A DNA stretch of 64,000 bases from Calothrix sp. HK-06 (GCF_001904745.1 NZ_MRCD01000030.1:1-64000); one strand, 5' to 3'; positions 7,611-16,740 are shown, counted from the first letter of the stretch. The notes: generated by a model from the letters alone, not told the origin. Made by a program: numbers and translations.

Positions 7611-8390
7611 ATGCAAAAAGTACTAGAACAAACTGAATTACAGTCCTTAGAGGAACAGACACTACCGGAAATTCATGCCGTTACAGACGATGAAATTCTG
7701 GCTTACTTACGCAGTTCTGGCAAAATTGCTGAAGTTGCTGCACAAGTTGAGTACAATATGCTCATCCTCAAACTTTGCAAAAAATTTGACATCACTATTT
7801 CTGATGAAGAACTGCAAGCCGCAGGAAATGAATTTAGGCAAGCGCACAATTTATTAAGCGCATCCGAAACTCAGAATTGGCTTGAACAGCAACGAATTAC
7901 GGCAGAAGATTGGGCGGAAGGCATTCGCGTCAAATTGTTGGAGCAGAAGTTAAAAGAACATCTGTTTGGTGAACAAGTTGATTCTGATTATTTAAACAAC
8001 CGTAAACAGTATAAACAGGTGGCCCTCTCCCAAATTTTAGTGCAGAATTTAACCGATGCCCTCAAAATTTTTCACGCGCTACGAGAAGAAAATGCGTCCT
8101 TCTGTGCCTTAGCGATTGAATACTCCAAGGGCAAAAAGTCTAAAGAACGGGGAGGGTTTGCAGGAGTTCATTTTTTGCCAAAACTCATGCCAGAGGTTGC
8201 ATCAGCGATCGCTGATGCCAATGAAGGAGAAGTGGTGAGACCCATTCAAACGAAACTTGGTTATCACATTATCAGAATTGAAAAATGGTTTCCAGTTCAT
8301 TTAAATGAATCTCTTCGAGAAGAAGTGATCGACTCACTATTTCAAGCTTGGTTACGAGAACAGGGTATACAGCAGATTGCAGGTTGGTGA
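7611..8390 (+). CDS. SurA/PpiC-type peptidylprolyl isomerase (plus-strand operon)
   Basis: A 259-residue protein with a helical SurA-like N-terminal half (residues 1-130, DEILAYLRSSGKIAEVAAQV, LGEQV-type segment EHLFGEQVDSDYL) and a parvulin-like C-terminal half. The latter has the marks ALSQILVQNL, FCALAIEYSKGKKSKERGGF, GEVVRPIQTKLGYHIIRIEKW. No signal peptide is visible. Parvulins of this type commonly sit beside peptidase-ABC exporters in cyanobacteria and may hold the precursor unfolded for modification or export. The gene follows the AKR-like gene after 54 bases and contains a HIP1 octamer at 8205. A paralogue ends the convergent operon. Confidence 0.82.
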   Translation: MQKVLEQTELQSLEEQTLPEIHAVTDDEILAYLRSSGKIAEVAAQVEYNMLILKLCKKFDITISDEELQAAGNEFRQAHNLLSASETQNWLEQQRITAEDWAEGIRVKLLEQKLKEHLFGEQVDSDYLNNRKQYKQVALSQILVQNLTDALKIFHALREENASFCALAIEYSKGKKSKERGGFAGVHFLPKLMPEVASAIADANEGEVVRPIQTKLGYHIIRIEKWFPVHLNESLREEVIDSLFQAWLREQGIQQIAGW

Positions 8391-8508
8391 GGTACAGTAA
8401 TTGAACAATGTTTAAAATGTTAGTAATTAAGCAAATTAGGTAGAGTTTCTATTTTACCTATTTATACGACAAATATTAGTGTACCTCATTTACTCGCAAT
8501 CTGCTGTA
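8368..8508. repeat. inverted repeat between the two convergent RiPP operons
   Basis: TACAGCAGATTGC plus TGAGGTACA at 8368-8396 (including the parvulin stop codon) recurs in inverted orientation at 8480-8508, with mismatches only in the middle. On the minus strand, the second arm lies just past the stop of the other parvulin and would read KIQQIASK-stop, like the IQQIAGW-stop end of the first. It may fold as a shared terminator, or be the scar of a duplicated and inverted gene end. Confidence 0.6.
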
Positions 8509-8519
8509 TCTTTGGCTCA

Positions 8520-9311
8520 TTAATTGCTCAAGGATGATGAATAGTTTAATTGCTCAATTTGGTCAATAGACTCTGGTTGAAATTGAGTAATAACTTCCAC
8601 CTGGTCTACCTGTTGTTTCAACCAATCTAGAAATAGATTAGAGAGAATTTTTTTACGCAGTGTTTTATTTAACTCCGGTTGAATAATTTCCTCTACTAGT
8701 ATTAGATGGGCGCCTTTAGAAGTAATAATTGGTTTTAGCAGTTGCGGTGGAGTCGATGCAAAAATTACAGCAGAAATTTCCGGCTTGAGATCGGTACGAC
8801 GTAATTTTCCCCGATATCCTGCACATCGTCGCAGTTCCGTATCTTGAATATATCGATGAGCAACTTCGGGAAAACTCATCTCACCTTCTTGGATGGCATA
8901 GAAAAGTTCCATCGCCAAATCTTCATCATCTAAGACAACTTCATACATCACAACTTGTGTGTAATCGAGTTGATGGCTAATAAAAAAAGGCTCGACTTGA
9001 TCACCAAACAAATGTTGAGCCAACTTTGAGGAAAGGGCACTAATCCGCACAATCTCTTCAAACTCATCTAAAGATAAGTGATGCTCTTGTAACCATAATT
9101 CGGTTGTATCTGCACGCAATAGGTTATGATCCAATCGAAATGCATCAGCAGTTTGCTGAAGGTCTTCAGGCTCCAGCGTAACCCCAGCTTCCTCAGCCAC
9201 AGCGGCAATAATTTTACGATTGGCAATCCCCCGAATCGTTACAGGCAATTGGCAGGAAAGGCTAATCTGTTGAATTAACTCTTCCTTAGAAATAGTGATT
9301 GTTTTTAACAT
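8520..9311 (-). CDS. SurA/PpiC-type peptidylprolyl isomerase (minus-strand operon)
   Basis: About 263 residues from MLKTITISKEEL; a start 14 codons earlier is possible. The plan is the same as the plus-strand parvulin: a helical N-terminal part with LTLEPEDLQQTADAFRLDHNLL-type spacing, then a HLFGDQVEPFF hinge and a parvulin-like half (MYEVVLDDEDLAMELFY, SFPEVAHRY, CAGYRGKL, PIITSKGAHLILVEEI). The GGF turn of parvulins is replaced by AGYRGKL. It is the last gene of the HTH, exporter, HlyD operon, about 57 bases after HlyD. Likely a dedicated folding or export helper for the peptide; catalytic activity is not certain. Confidence 0.78.
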   Translation of the reverse strand: MLKTITISKEELIQQISLSCQLPVTIRGIANRKIIAAVAEEAGVTLEPEDLQQTADAFRLDHNLLRADTTELWLQEHHLSLDEFEEIVRISALSSKLAQHLFGDQVEPFFISHQLDYTQVVMYEVVLDDEDLAMELFYAIQEGEMSFPEVAHRYIQDTELRRCAGYRGKLRRTDLKPEISAVIFASTPPQLLKPIITSKGAHLILVEEIIQPELNKTLRKKILSNLFLDWLKQQVDQVEVITQFQPESIDQIEQLNYSSSLSN

Positions 9312-9368
9312 CTTATTACTCTTTATATTTAAACTAAAAGATTCAATTTTCAAATTAAAAGGTGAAAT

Positions 9369-10814
9369 TTAAAGATCTAGTCCCCCAGCTTCCAGTTTCT
9401 TAAACGGATCTAAGAGGAAATCAATTACCCGTCTCTGCCGAACAATGACCTCCGCCGTTGCCGTTTGACCGGGAGTGAGAGCAATTCGTTTATCTTTGGT
9501 TTGGATATGCAACTGATGCAGCGTAACTTCCAACTCAAAAGTTTGAATCGCACCTTGGGGCGTTTGCGCCATCTTAGAATTTGGAGAGATCCAGGTAACT
9601 TGACCTTCCACAATGCCATAGTCCTGATAAGGGTAGGCATCAAATTTAACCTGGACAGGCATCCCGACCTGGAGAAATCCACTCTCTTGGCTTGGCATAT
9701 CTGCCCTTAATACTAAGGGGACATTCTGAGGCGCGATCTGAGCGACCAGTTGACCAGGCTGAACTACGGCGCCTGGTTTCTCGATCGGCAGTTGAAATAG
9801 AATCCCATTAATAGGCGATCTAATTTCGCGCCGCTGCAACTGAAAGTTCAGGCCATTGATTTGTTGTTTGGTCTGGTTAATCTCTCCAAGGAGAGATGCA
9901 ATTTGTGAATCCAAATCCTTGATTTGTCGCTGAATTCCTAGGAGCGTTAGCTGATTATCGCGCAGCGTACCTTGGTACTGCTCCTGTTGCGCTTTGAGTT
10001 GGGCTTGAGCCTGTTGCATATTTGAACTGGCTTGATTCAAATCTTCCCGTGTTGTATCCGCAATTCGCTGTTGAGACACAACCTGCACCTCGGCAACAAC
10101 ACCATCGCCCACCAGCCTACGATACCGCTCCACTTCCTTGTTGTCTCTTACCAAACGAGCGCTGGCAATATCTCGTTGTTTTTTATTGTGTTCCAGCTTT
10201 TGCCGCGTTTCCTCAATTTTTGCCAGTTGGGCGGCAGCTATGGCTTTTCCTTGCTGTTGTTGGGTAAGTATGGTTCCTCCCTGAAGTTGGTTCTTCATTA
10301 GTTGCAATTGGGAGAGCCGATTCATCTGCCCTTCTAGCTTGGCTTGGGCTTGCTGGAGTTCAGTTCTAGTTAAATCAGATTCTAGCTTCACTAAAACTTG
10401 CCCCTGCTTCAGGGTTTCACCTTCTTTGACCTTGATTTCTGCCACTTCCCCGGCTACGGCAGCATCCAGTTCAAACGTTTTGCCCTTTGGCTCTAGCTTT
10501 CCTCTGGCACTTCCTACTTCATCCACCTTGGATAGCATTGCCCAAGGCACCACAATCGCTGTAAAAATTACTAACAAGTAAAGCAGCCCTCGTGTCCAAA
10601 CTCGTGGCATGGTGTTAATGGATTCTTCGGTGACAGAAGACCATTCCTCACTGACCCCATGTTCTAAATTTGACGAACCGGATGAGTCCGCGATCCGAGC
10701 ATCCACGGTAATATTCGATGAACCATGACCATTGCGACCGTTGCGATCGCTGGCGCCACGTCCATTGTAAGGAAACTGATTTGGGCTGTTTGACGGGTTT
10801 GGCATAGAACACAC
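9369..10814 (-). CDS. HlyD-family membrane fusion protein of the peptide exporter
   Basis: A 481-residue periplasmic adaptor. An unstructured Asn/Gly/Ser-rich N-terminus (about residues 1-70) precedes one membrane helix at about 75-94 (LLYLLVIFTAIVVPWAML). After it come the first half of the lipoyl/barrel-sandwich domain (GKLEPKGKTFELDAAVAGEV), a long coiled coil rich in Gln (about 145-330), the second half (RSPINGILFQLPIEKPGAVV), and beta-barrel sequence to the end. It should bridge the inner-membrane peptidase-ABC protein to a TolC-like porin. It lies 24 bases downstream of the exporter gene. A HIP1 octamer lies in its 5' end, at 10743. Confidence 0.88.
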   Translation of the reverse strand: MCSMPNPSNSPNQFPYNGRGASDRNGRNGHGSSNITVDARIADSSGSSNLEHGVSEEWSSVTEESINTMPRVWTRGLLYLLVIFTAIVVPWAMLSKVDEVGSARGKLEPKGKTFELDAAVAGEVAEIKVKEGETLKQGQVLVKLESDLTRTELQQAQAKLEGQMNRLSQLQLMKNQLQGGTILTQQQQGKAIAAAQLAKIEETRQKLEHNKKQRDIASARLVRDNKEVERYRRLVGDGVVAEVQVVSQQRIADTTREDLNQASSNMQQAQAQLKAQQEQYQGTLRDNQLTLLGIQRQIKDLDSQIASLLGEINQTKQQINGLNFQLQRREIRSPINGILFQLPIEKPGAVVQPGQLVAQIAPQNVPLVLRADMPSQESGFLQVGMPVQVKFDAYPYQDYGIVEGQVTWISPNSKMAQTPQGAIQTFELEVTLHQLHIQTKDKRIALTPGQTATAEVIVRQRRVIDFLLDPFKKLEAGGLDL

Positions 10815-10838
10815 TAGTTGGGAAATTGAATGCTTGAT

Positions 10839-13800
10839 TCAACCCACAGCGGTGAGCTGTTGTTGATTGAGATAGAAATAATGACCACGTTTTGCCATTA
10901 GTTGATCGTGACTGCCCTGTTCGACTAACACGCCACGATCAAGTACCAGAATCAGGTCGGCATTGCGAATAGTGGAAAGCCGATGGGCAATTACAATCGT
11001 CGTGCGGTCTTGAGCAATTGTGGCCATGTTAGTTTGGATGATCCGCTCAGACTCCGTATCGAGGCTACTGGTGGCTTCATCAAAGATTAACAAGCGGGGA
11101 TTGCCGAGTAGCGCGCGAGCGATCGCCAAACGTTGCCGTTGTCCACCCGATAACATTCCCCCAGCTTCACCAATTTGGGTTTCATACCCCATTGGTAATT
11201 CTTTGATGAACTGATCTGCACCTGCCTGACGAGCAGCTTCAATAATGTCTTCCAGTTTGGCGGATGGCTGACTAATGCTGATGTTTTCACGAATCGTGCC
11301 ACCAAACAAAAATGTATCTTGATCGACCACACCTATTTGTTGTCGCAGGGATTGCAAGGAAATACAGGTAATGTCATAACCATCAATTAAAATCTTCCCT
11401 TCAGTCGGCGGGTAAAGCCCTAAAATCAGCTTAGAAATAGTTGTTTTTCCGGAACCACTGCGTCCTACCAGGGCGATTGTTTGCCCAGGAAGGGCTTCAA
11501 AGGTCACATTTTCTAAGGTATTCGTCTCACTTTCAGGATGGTAACGAAATGTAACTTGCTCAAAGCAAATGTGACCCCGAAGGGGCGGTAAAATTTGGCG
11601 GGTTTGGTGTTCTAAATCTTCTTCTGGCTCGGCTTCAATCACGTCATCAATTCTTTCAATGGAAATCATCACTTCCTGTAGCTGGTTCCATAGCTCAATG
11701 AGCCGCTGAAATGGGCGGATGACGTTGGTAAGCAGCATGTTAAACGCTACTAATTGACCGATCGTGAGTTGATTTTGAATCACCAACCAGGCGCCAAACC
11801 CCAAAAGGGCAGCAGTCGCAACGGCTTCGATCCCGGAGCTAAAAGTCTGGAGCAAGGTGTTGATTACTTGCCCCGAAAACATCATTTTCAAAGATTTATT
11901 AAACAGTTCTTCCCAATGCCAGCGCACACTGCGTTCGATCGCCATCGACTTAACTGTGCGAATCCCCGTAAATGACTGGATGAGATAACTGCTCTCAACG
12001 GCAGAGGCGTTAAATATTTGTCGAGAGATGCGCTGCAAGAAAGGGGTGGCAACCAATGCCAATATTACAAAGGGAGGGATGATTGCTAACACCAAAAAGC
12101 CCAGCTTCCAGCTATACCAAAACATCAAAGCTAGATAGACAAATGTGGTTAATAGATCGAGCGCGATCGATAACGATTGCCCCGCAAAAAACCGCTGAAT
12201 TTTATGGTTTTCTTGAACACGGGAAATAATATCGCCCACATAACGCGACTCGAAGAAACGCAGGGGTAATCGAAAGGCATGGTTGATAAACCCAACAATC
12301 AGCGCTAAATCCACACGATTCGCCGTATGGTACAGGAGATATTGTCGCAAGGCAGTCATGGCGACTTTGAACAGACCGAAGATCAGCAAGCCTAATGTGA
12401 TCGCCATTAAGGTAAGTTCACTGCGCTGCACAACTACCCGATCCAATAACAACTGCGTTAACAACGGCGTTAGCAGCCCAAATACCTGGATCAGGACGGA
12501 TGCTAGTATTACCTCAAACAGTACCACCCCGTGCGGCTTAATCAGATCAAAGAACCGCCATATATTGGTTTGGGCTTCATCGGCTTCTGTTAAGAAGGGG
12601 GTAGGCTGTACTAACAAGGCATACCCTGTCCAATCGGCGTTGAATTCAGTCCGCTTGAGCGATCGCTGACCGAGAGCCGGATCGGCTACAATCACGCGAT
12701 CGGCTGTTATTTTATAAACCACTATATAATGGTTCCCGCCCCAGTGAGCAATCACCGGTAAAGGTTGTCTCGATAAAGCTTTAAAGTCTGCTTTAATCGG
12801 ACGAGTCGAAAACCCAATGCTTTCGGCAGCAGCAGATAACCCACGGATTGAAGCCCCATTGCGATTGACATTGGCTAGATCTCGAACCCGATTGATGCTG
12901 AAGCGTTTACCCCAGTAACGACCAATCATCACTATGCAAGCTGCCCCGCAATCTGCTGCACTTTGCTGCTCATAGAACGGATAGCGCTGGATAATGTGAT
13001 GCCACCAATGACTGGCTTTAACCTTGGGATTAGGAAAGTAGGCTTTTTGGCGTTTTGTACGAGTTGATTGGGGACTGTCAGTGGGTAGGGGTGGAGTTAC
13101 ACCAATTGACCGCGCTTGCTGCTCGCTGTCTGTTGTACCTTGTTCCTCTTCTGCTTCTTGAGGCGTATCTGACTTAGCCAGTTCTTCAAACTGGGGCAAA
13201 TAACGCCGTACTCTGCCCCATTGATCTTGGCTGAGAGTATAAAGATCAACAGATTGAGTCACCTGCCAGTCGCCCCTCTGGCTAGCAGACGGCACAGGAT
13301 AGAAGGTTCCAGGGGAAAGTGTTTGACCAGAGGAGTGTACGATCTCGCCACGACGCAACAACCATAGCTTTTGCTCGGAGAATAAAGTTGCAGGTAGCCT
13401 GCCAACCTCAACATTGTGTTCGTCCAGTAATGTCAAAATTTGGGTTAATTGCTCTATTGAAGCATCTTGTAGGGGAGCAATCTGTCGGCATAACAGTAAT
13501 AAATCCCAGAGAACTGCTTGATGACAAAGGTGTTCTCGAATACCAGGATGATGACGAATCAGCGTTTGCAAATAATCGTTCGGCAGAAAAGCCAATTGCA
13601 ATTTGAGAGAGGCTCTAGCTTTGTAGGGTTGAAAATGTGCGTTCGGAAACAGCGTCAGTTGACCAAATGTTTGACCATTCTCCAAGGAGGCAATCAAGTT
13701 ATCATTGTTATACAACAATCTCACTTTGCCGTCTAAAACAAGATAAATTCCTGGGATGGCATCAACAGATTGCCAGAAGGGTTTGCCAGGGCCGGGTTCC

Positions 13801-13919
13801 AAAAATTTGATTTTTTCTAAACACTGCGTCAACTCTGCTGGTGACAATGTTTGCCCCAAGGCACGATTAAGCTGTTGAGCAACTTGTTGTTCGGAAATTG
13901 ATGATGGAAGCTGAACCAT
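10839..13919 (-). CDS. peptidase-containing ABC transporter (PCAT) with N-terminal cNMP-binding-like domain
   Basis: 1026 residues. Residues 1-250 are cyclic-nucleotide-binding-domain-like (IYLVLDGKVRLLYNNDN, GQTFGQLTLFP), then a linker. A C39 peptidase follows: Cys324 in QQSAADCGAAC, His397 in GGNHYIVVY, Asp413 in VADPALG. Membrane helices span about 455-740. The ATPase has Walker A GRSGSGKTT (819-827), signature LSGGQ (923-927), Walker B LLIFDE (943-948) and the H-loop IAHRLST. All catalytic residues are present. It should cut precursors after GG and export the core through HlyD. The regulatory-looking N-terminus is typical of NHLM/SunT-like exporters in cyanobacteria. It starts 6 bases after the HTH gene. 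Substrates in this window are the GGDxSTS peptide and perhaps the two peptides at 0.7-1.3 kb. Confidence 0.92.
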   Translation of the reverse strand: MVQLPSSISEQQVAQQLNRALGQTLSPAELTQCLEKIKFLEPGPGKPFWQSVDAIPGIYLVLDGKVRLLYNNDNLIASLENGQTFGQLTLFPNAHFQPYKARASLKLQLAFLPNDYLQTLIRHHPGIREHLCHQAVLWDLLLLCRQIAPLQDASIEQLTQILTLLDEHNVEVGRLPATLFSEQKLWLLRRGEIVHSSGQTLSPGTFYPVPSASQRGDWQVTQSVDLYTLSQDQWGRVRRYLPQFEELAKSDTPQEAEEEQGTTDSEQQARSIGVTPPLPTDSPQSTRTKRQKAYFPNPKVKASHWWHHIIQRYPFYEQQSAADCGAACIVMIGRYWGKRFSINRVRDLANVNRNGASIRGLSAAAESIGFSTRPIKADFKALSRQPLPVIAHWGGNHYIVVYKITADRVIVADPALGQRSLKRTEFNADWTGYALLVQPTPFLTEADEAQTNIWRFFDLIKPHGVVLFEVILASVLIQVFGLLTPLLTQLLLDRVVVQRSELTLMAITLGLLIFGLFKVAMTALRQYLLYHTANRVDLALIVGFINHAFRLPLRFFESRYVGDIISRVQENHKIQRFFAGQSLSIALDLLTTFVYLALMFWYSWKLGFLVLAIIPPFVILALVATPFLQRISRQIFNASAVESSYLIQSFTGIRTVKSMAIERSVRWHWEELFNKSLKMMFSGQVINTLLQTFSSGIEAVATAALLGFGAWLVIQNQLTIGQLVAFNMLLTNVIRPFQRLIELWNQLQEVMISIERIDDVIEAEPEEDLEHQTRQILPPLRGHICFEQVTFRYHPESETNTLENVTFEALPGQTIALVGRSGSGKTTISKLILGLYPPTEGKILIDGYDITCISLQSLRQQIGVVDQDTFLFGGTIRENISISQPSAKLEDIIEAARQAGADQFIKELPMGYETQIGEAGGMLSGGQRQRLAIARALLGNPRLLIFDEATSSLDTESERIIQTNMATIAQDRTTIVIAHRLSTIRNADLILVLDRGVLVEQGSHDQLMAKRGHYFYLNQQQLTAVG

Positions 13920-13925
13920 AACGGC

Positions 13926-14498
13926 TTAAGGACGAACCTCGATCGGGTTGATGAGTAACAAGTCAGATGATTCAGATGATGCACCTGGTTGAAGATCGTA
14001 AAGTGCAATTTTTAGATCTTTATCTTCACTATCAGCTTGATTAATTCCTTCTTTTGCATGATGAGATCGTGTAGAAAGTCCCATTTCTTTGAGTAACCGA
14101 TTGATGTGGCGATCGCTAATCTCAATTCCGGTTTCATCTGTCAAATGTTTGCTTAACCATCCTGCTGTCCATCGCTTAAAGGGATAACCATAGTCTTGTG
14201 GATTATAGCTTACCAGTTCTCTCAAACGCTTGAGATAGGCATCGTTGACCGTATGAGGACGGCCAATCGGAAGTTCATACCATAGGTGAGCCTTTCCTTT
14301 ACGTGCCATCCCCATCCATTGCCGTGCCGTTTTTTGAGAGCATCCTAGCTCCTCACAGACTTGTGCTTGAGATTTACCTGCATCTGCCAAAAGCATGATT
14401 TCAATGCGACGGCGATACTCAGATCGTCGCTCGTTTTTTATATGTTTCAGCAAAAGTTTGCGTTGAAACGACGTTAGGATTTGGCTTTGCTCGTCCAC
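13926..14498 (-). CDS. transposase-derived HTH protein heading the export operon
   Basis: About 190 residues, starting at GTG (VDEQSQILTS) because AAAGGAGGGG lies six bases before it; upstream codons lack a site. Residues 10-130 are like the N-terminal helix-turn-helix/winged-helix part of IS630-type transposases (RRRIEIMLLADAGKSQAQVC, CSQKTARQWM, SKHLTDETGIEISDRHINRLL). The DDE catalytic half is absent; instead a short unrelated acidic tail ends with LLINPIEVRP. The gene runs directly into the exporter gene, so I infer a domesticated DNA-binding regulator of the operon rather than a broken insertion sequence. No inverted repeats are seen beside it. Confidence 0.7.
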   Translation of the reverse strand: MDEQSQILTSFQRKLLLKHIKNERRSEYRRRIEIMLLADAGKSQAQVCEELGCSQKTARQWMGMARKGKAHLWYELPIGRPHTVNDAYLKRLRELVSYNPQDYGYPFKRWTAGWLSKHLTDETGIEISDRHINRLLKEMGLSTRSHHAKEGINQADSEDKDLKIALYDLQPGASSESSDLLLINPIEVRP

Positions 14499-14924
14499 AG
14501 TTACCCCTCCTTTCAAATTTCCACAAAGCCTATGCAAAGCTTATAGATAAAAAAATTAGAATTTGTCTATTTACCAACAACAGTTTTCTTTAGCAACTTT
14601 ACAAATACTCCCTTGACAAGATTTTTTTTAATTTCATTGGACACAATCATTTTTATAAAGAGGACTGGATAGCAACAAGGCCAAAAAAGAGAACTATTGG
14701 AGGAAGTTTTCCAGTGATCCTACATTTGCTACTTTTTTAACCCAATCTAATTAAATAGGAATTTGTTGACCTTAAGCCTCTTTCTAGGGACAGTGATTTT
14801 ACTTCTCAAGGCTACTCTTTAGGCTGAATAGCAAGGGTACGTGTCACGTGTGCGCGGTCGCGCACAATCGGTAGATACCTATAATAAGAGTAAAAAACTT
14901 AATAGGGGCAGCAAGAGAAACAGT
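14499..14924. other. intergenic region upstream of the export operon
   Basis: No gene seen. It holds the upstream region of the minus-strand operon and a GC-rich hairpin at 14849-14866 (TGTGCGCG, GT, CGCGCACA). A TTGACA box at 14613 on the plus strand has no good -10 partner. Confidence 0.4.
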
Positions 14925-15146
14925 ATGTTAACAACACGAAAAGGGTAGGACTATATAGAAGAGCCAAATTTCGCTGAGGGCGTTCTTGAAGAGAGTGACG
15001 CTAAGGAAGACGAGGTACACGATGAGCTTGTAGCATCAGATGATGAAGTAAAACCTGTGGAAAAAATAATGGCGCCTCATAAGGCATCTTCAATTGAAAA
15101 ATCTATTTGCACTCACTCCTGCATGACAATGCACCCAAGTTTATAA
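14925..15146 (+). pseudogene. acidic peptide ORF interrupted by TAG
   Basis: ATG followed by seven sense codons, an in-frame TAG at 14946-14948, then 65 uninterrupted codons to a TAA. The open part is very acidic (EEPNFAEGVLEESDAKEDEV) and ends with a short basic, Cys-containing tail (SIEKSICTHSCMTMHPSL). Size, acidic front and compact Cys-containing end are like a RiPP precursor, and a subtilisin fragment follows, which suggests a decayed peptide locus. It could instead be the start of an unrelated protein. I do not recognise a family. Confidence 0.45.
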
Positions 15147-15249
15147 GCAAAATCTACAGATTAAGAGGTGCCGATTGACGAGGCTCTACCATAATAATAC
15201 AGACTTTGGTTCTAAGGTTCGTGCTTAATTATACTTCTCCTTATTTACA

Positions 15250-15441
15250 TTAACAACGAGCCTTTGCCATAACTTGATATGCTGCCCAAGCATCTAATAA
15301 GGGCGGAACAACTGTTTTTCGCTTTCCTGCATAAGCTTGAGTAACAGCTAATTTCACTTCTATTGCCTCGGCAGTTGGAAATTCTGACCATAACAATGCA
15401 ATCGTACCTGTAACAAAAGGCGCAGCGCACAAAATATCGGA
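15250..15441 (-). pseudogene. C-terminal fragment of a subtilisin-like (S8) protease
   Basis: The fragment reads CAAPFVTGTIALLWSEFP and continues AVTQAYAGKRKTVVPPLLDA to a stop. This is the block just after the catalytic Ser in GTS-x-AAP of S8 proteases, but the GTS is replaced by DIL and everything upstream is missing. The break coincides with the start of the LuxR relic on the other strand. The C-terminal style is like the S8 proteases found near cyanobacterial peptide clusters. Confidence 0.65.
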
Positions 15442-16299
15442 TTTCTTAAGTGAAAATCAACTTTATCACTTAGAAGGGGTATACCAGAAGCATTTACGCC
15501 TTCTTTGCATGGAAGACCAAATGGCTTTGATTGTTAAAAATTATGACGAAACTAGCACTTTCAGTGGAGTATCTATAAATCAGGAACAATCCGAGATTGT
15601 TGTATCACTACACCGACCTAAGCGGGATTTTTGTGAACACGACCGACTAATTTTAAACTTGTTATGTCCTCATTTGCTTGTAGCTTACCGTAATGCTACT
15701 GCGCTAACTCAAATGCAGCAGGAGTTGGCGCAGTTAAGCCGAACTGCGGACGAGCTAGGTACAATTATTTTGAATAACGACTTTAAAATCCAACTTATAA
15801 CGAAAAGAGCAAGTCAGTTCTTGATACAGTATTTCCAAGTTTCATTGTACGATAAAAATCATTTACCAGAGAATTTGTTACAGTGAGTCAAGCATCATAT
15901 ATCCCTACTTCAACAAACTAATGAGTTTTACCAACCCTGTCTACCATTGCAACTAGAGCAAGAGGGAAAAGACTACTGGTACGTCTAATTACCCAGCAAC
16001 CAGGAGAGCAATATTTATTATTGCTGGAGGAACAAATACTACACTCCTTGACCGCAGAATTTCTGGAGTTGCTAGGTTTAACTCAACGTGAAGCAGAAGT
16101 GTTATTTTGGATTACTCAAGACAAAAGCGATAAACAAATTGCATCAATACTTAATCTTAGCACTGGGACAGTTAAGAAGCATGTAGAGCATATTTACCAT
16201 AGGCATGGAGTTAAAACTCGAATTGCAGCCGTGATGTATGCTCTTAAAGCTTTAGGAATGCTCGACTGCGAATACTTTCCTCAAGCATCACCAAAATAG
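15431..16299 (+). pseudogene. LuxR-family regulator, broken by truncation, nonsense and frameshift
   Basis: Frame pieces line up into one protein. The first (KISDFLSENQLYHLEGVYQK to LPENLLQ) ends at TGA (15884), where the continuing frame (VKHHISLLQQTNEFYQPCL) suggests a former Trp codon. After LEQEGK the frame shifts by one base near 15970 and continues RLLVRLITQQPGEQYLL into the C-terminal GerE helix-turn-helix (LTQREAEVLFWITQDKSDKQ, LSTGTVKKHVEHIY). The 5' end is fused to the S8 fragment and has no start. The HTH alone could be made from a TTG at 16021, but the sensor half cannot. Confidence 0.75.
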
Positions 16300-16661
16300 G
16301 TTACTAGTTCCTGAGCTTTTTGCACCTCTATATACTTCTTGGTAAATAGGTCAAAGTAGTTTCGCAGCGAAGAGCCGGCAATATCTTCTTTGCCTGGAAC
16401 TTGTGGAGCAAACTGGTAACCAATACCTCCGGGAAATGCTAACCAACCGAGCATTTCATTGGAGTTGGGGTCGTCATCAATGTGCAAAGTTCGCTCACCG
16501 TCACTGTGTAACCCATAAAGATTGTGGTCATAAAAGTGGGGAATGGCGCTCAAAGTAAATGTTCTACCTGCTACAACCGCACCTGGAGGTCCAACACTAT
16601 TTGTTTCAGATAAATTTGTAATATTAATGTTTAAGTATATCTTTGGGTAGAGATATTTAGA
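16281..16661 (-). pseudogene. unrecognised C-terminal protein fragment
   Basis: An open frame of 126 codons without an ATG (SKYLYPKIYLNINITNLSET, then GPPGAVVAGRTFTLSAIPHF, HSDGERTLHIDDDPNSNEML, GWLAFPGGIGYQFAPQ) ending ELVTYFGDA. It reads like the end of a globular enzyme but I cannot name it. A TTG inside could start 90 residues. It overlaps the end of the LuxR relic by 19 bases. Confidence 0.45.
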
Positions 16662-16740
16662 TTAGTTATTAGTTAAACATCATTAATCATTAACATTAAA
16701 TTCTTGACCATAGAGTCTAAAATATACAGGGGAAATATTT

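Noticed and set aside
13926-14498. Complete insertion sequence of the IS630 family
   Set aside because: No DDE domain, no terminal inverted repeats beside it, and the gene is embedded in an operon.
14611-14640. Plus-strand sigma-70 promoter (TTGACA)
   Set aside because: The spacing leads to ATTGGA, a poor -10 box, and no intact gene follows.
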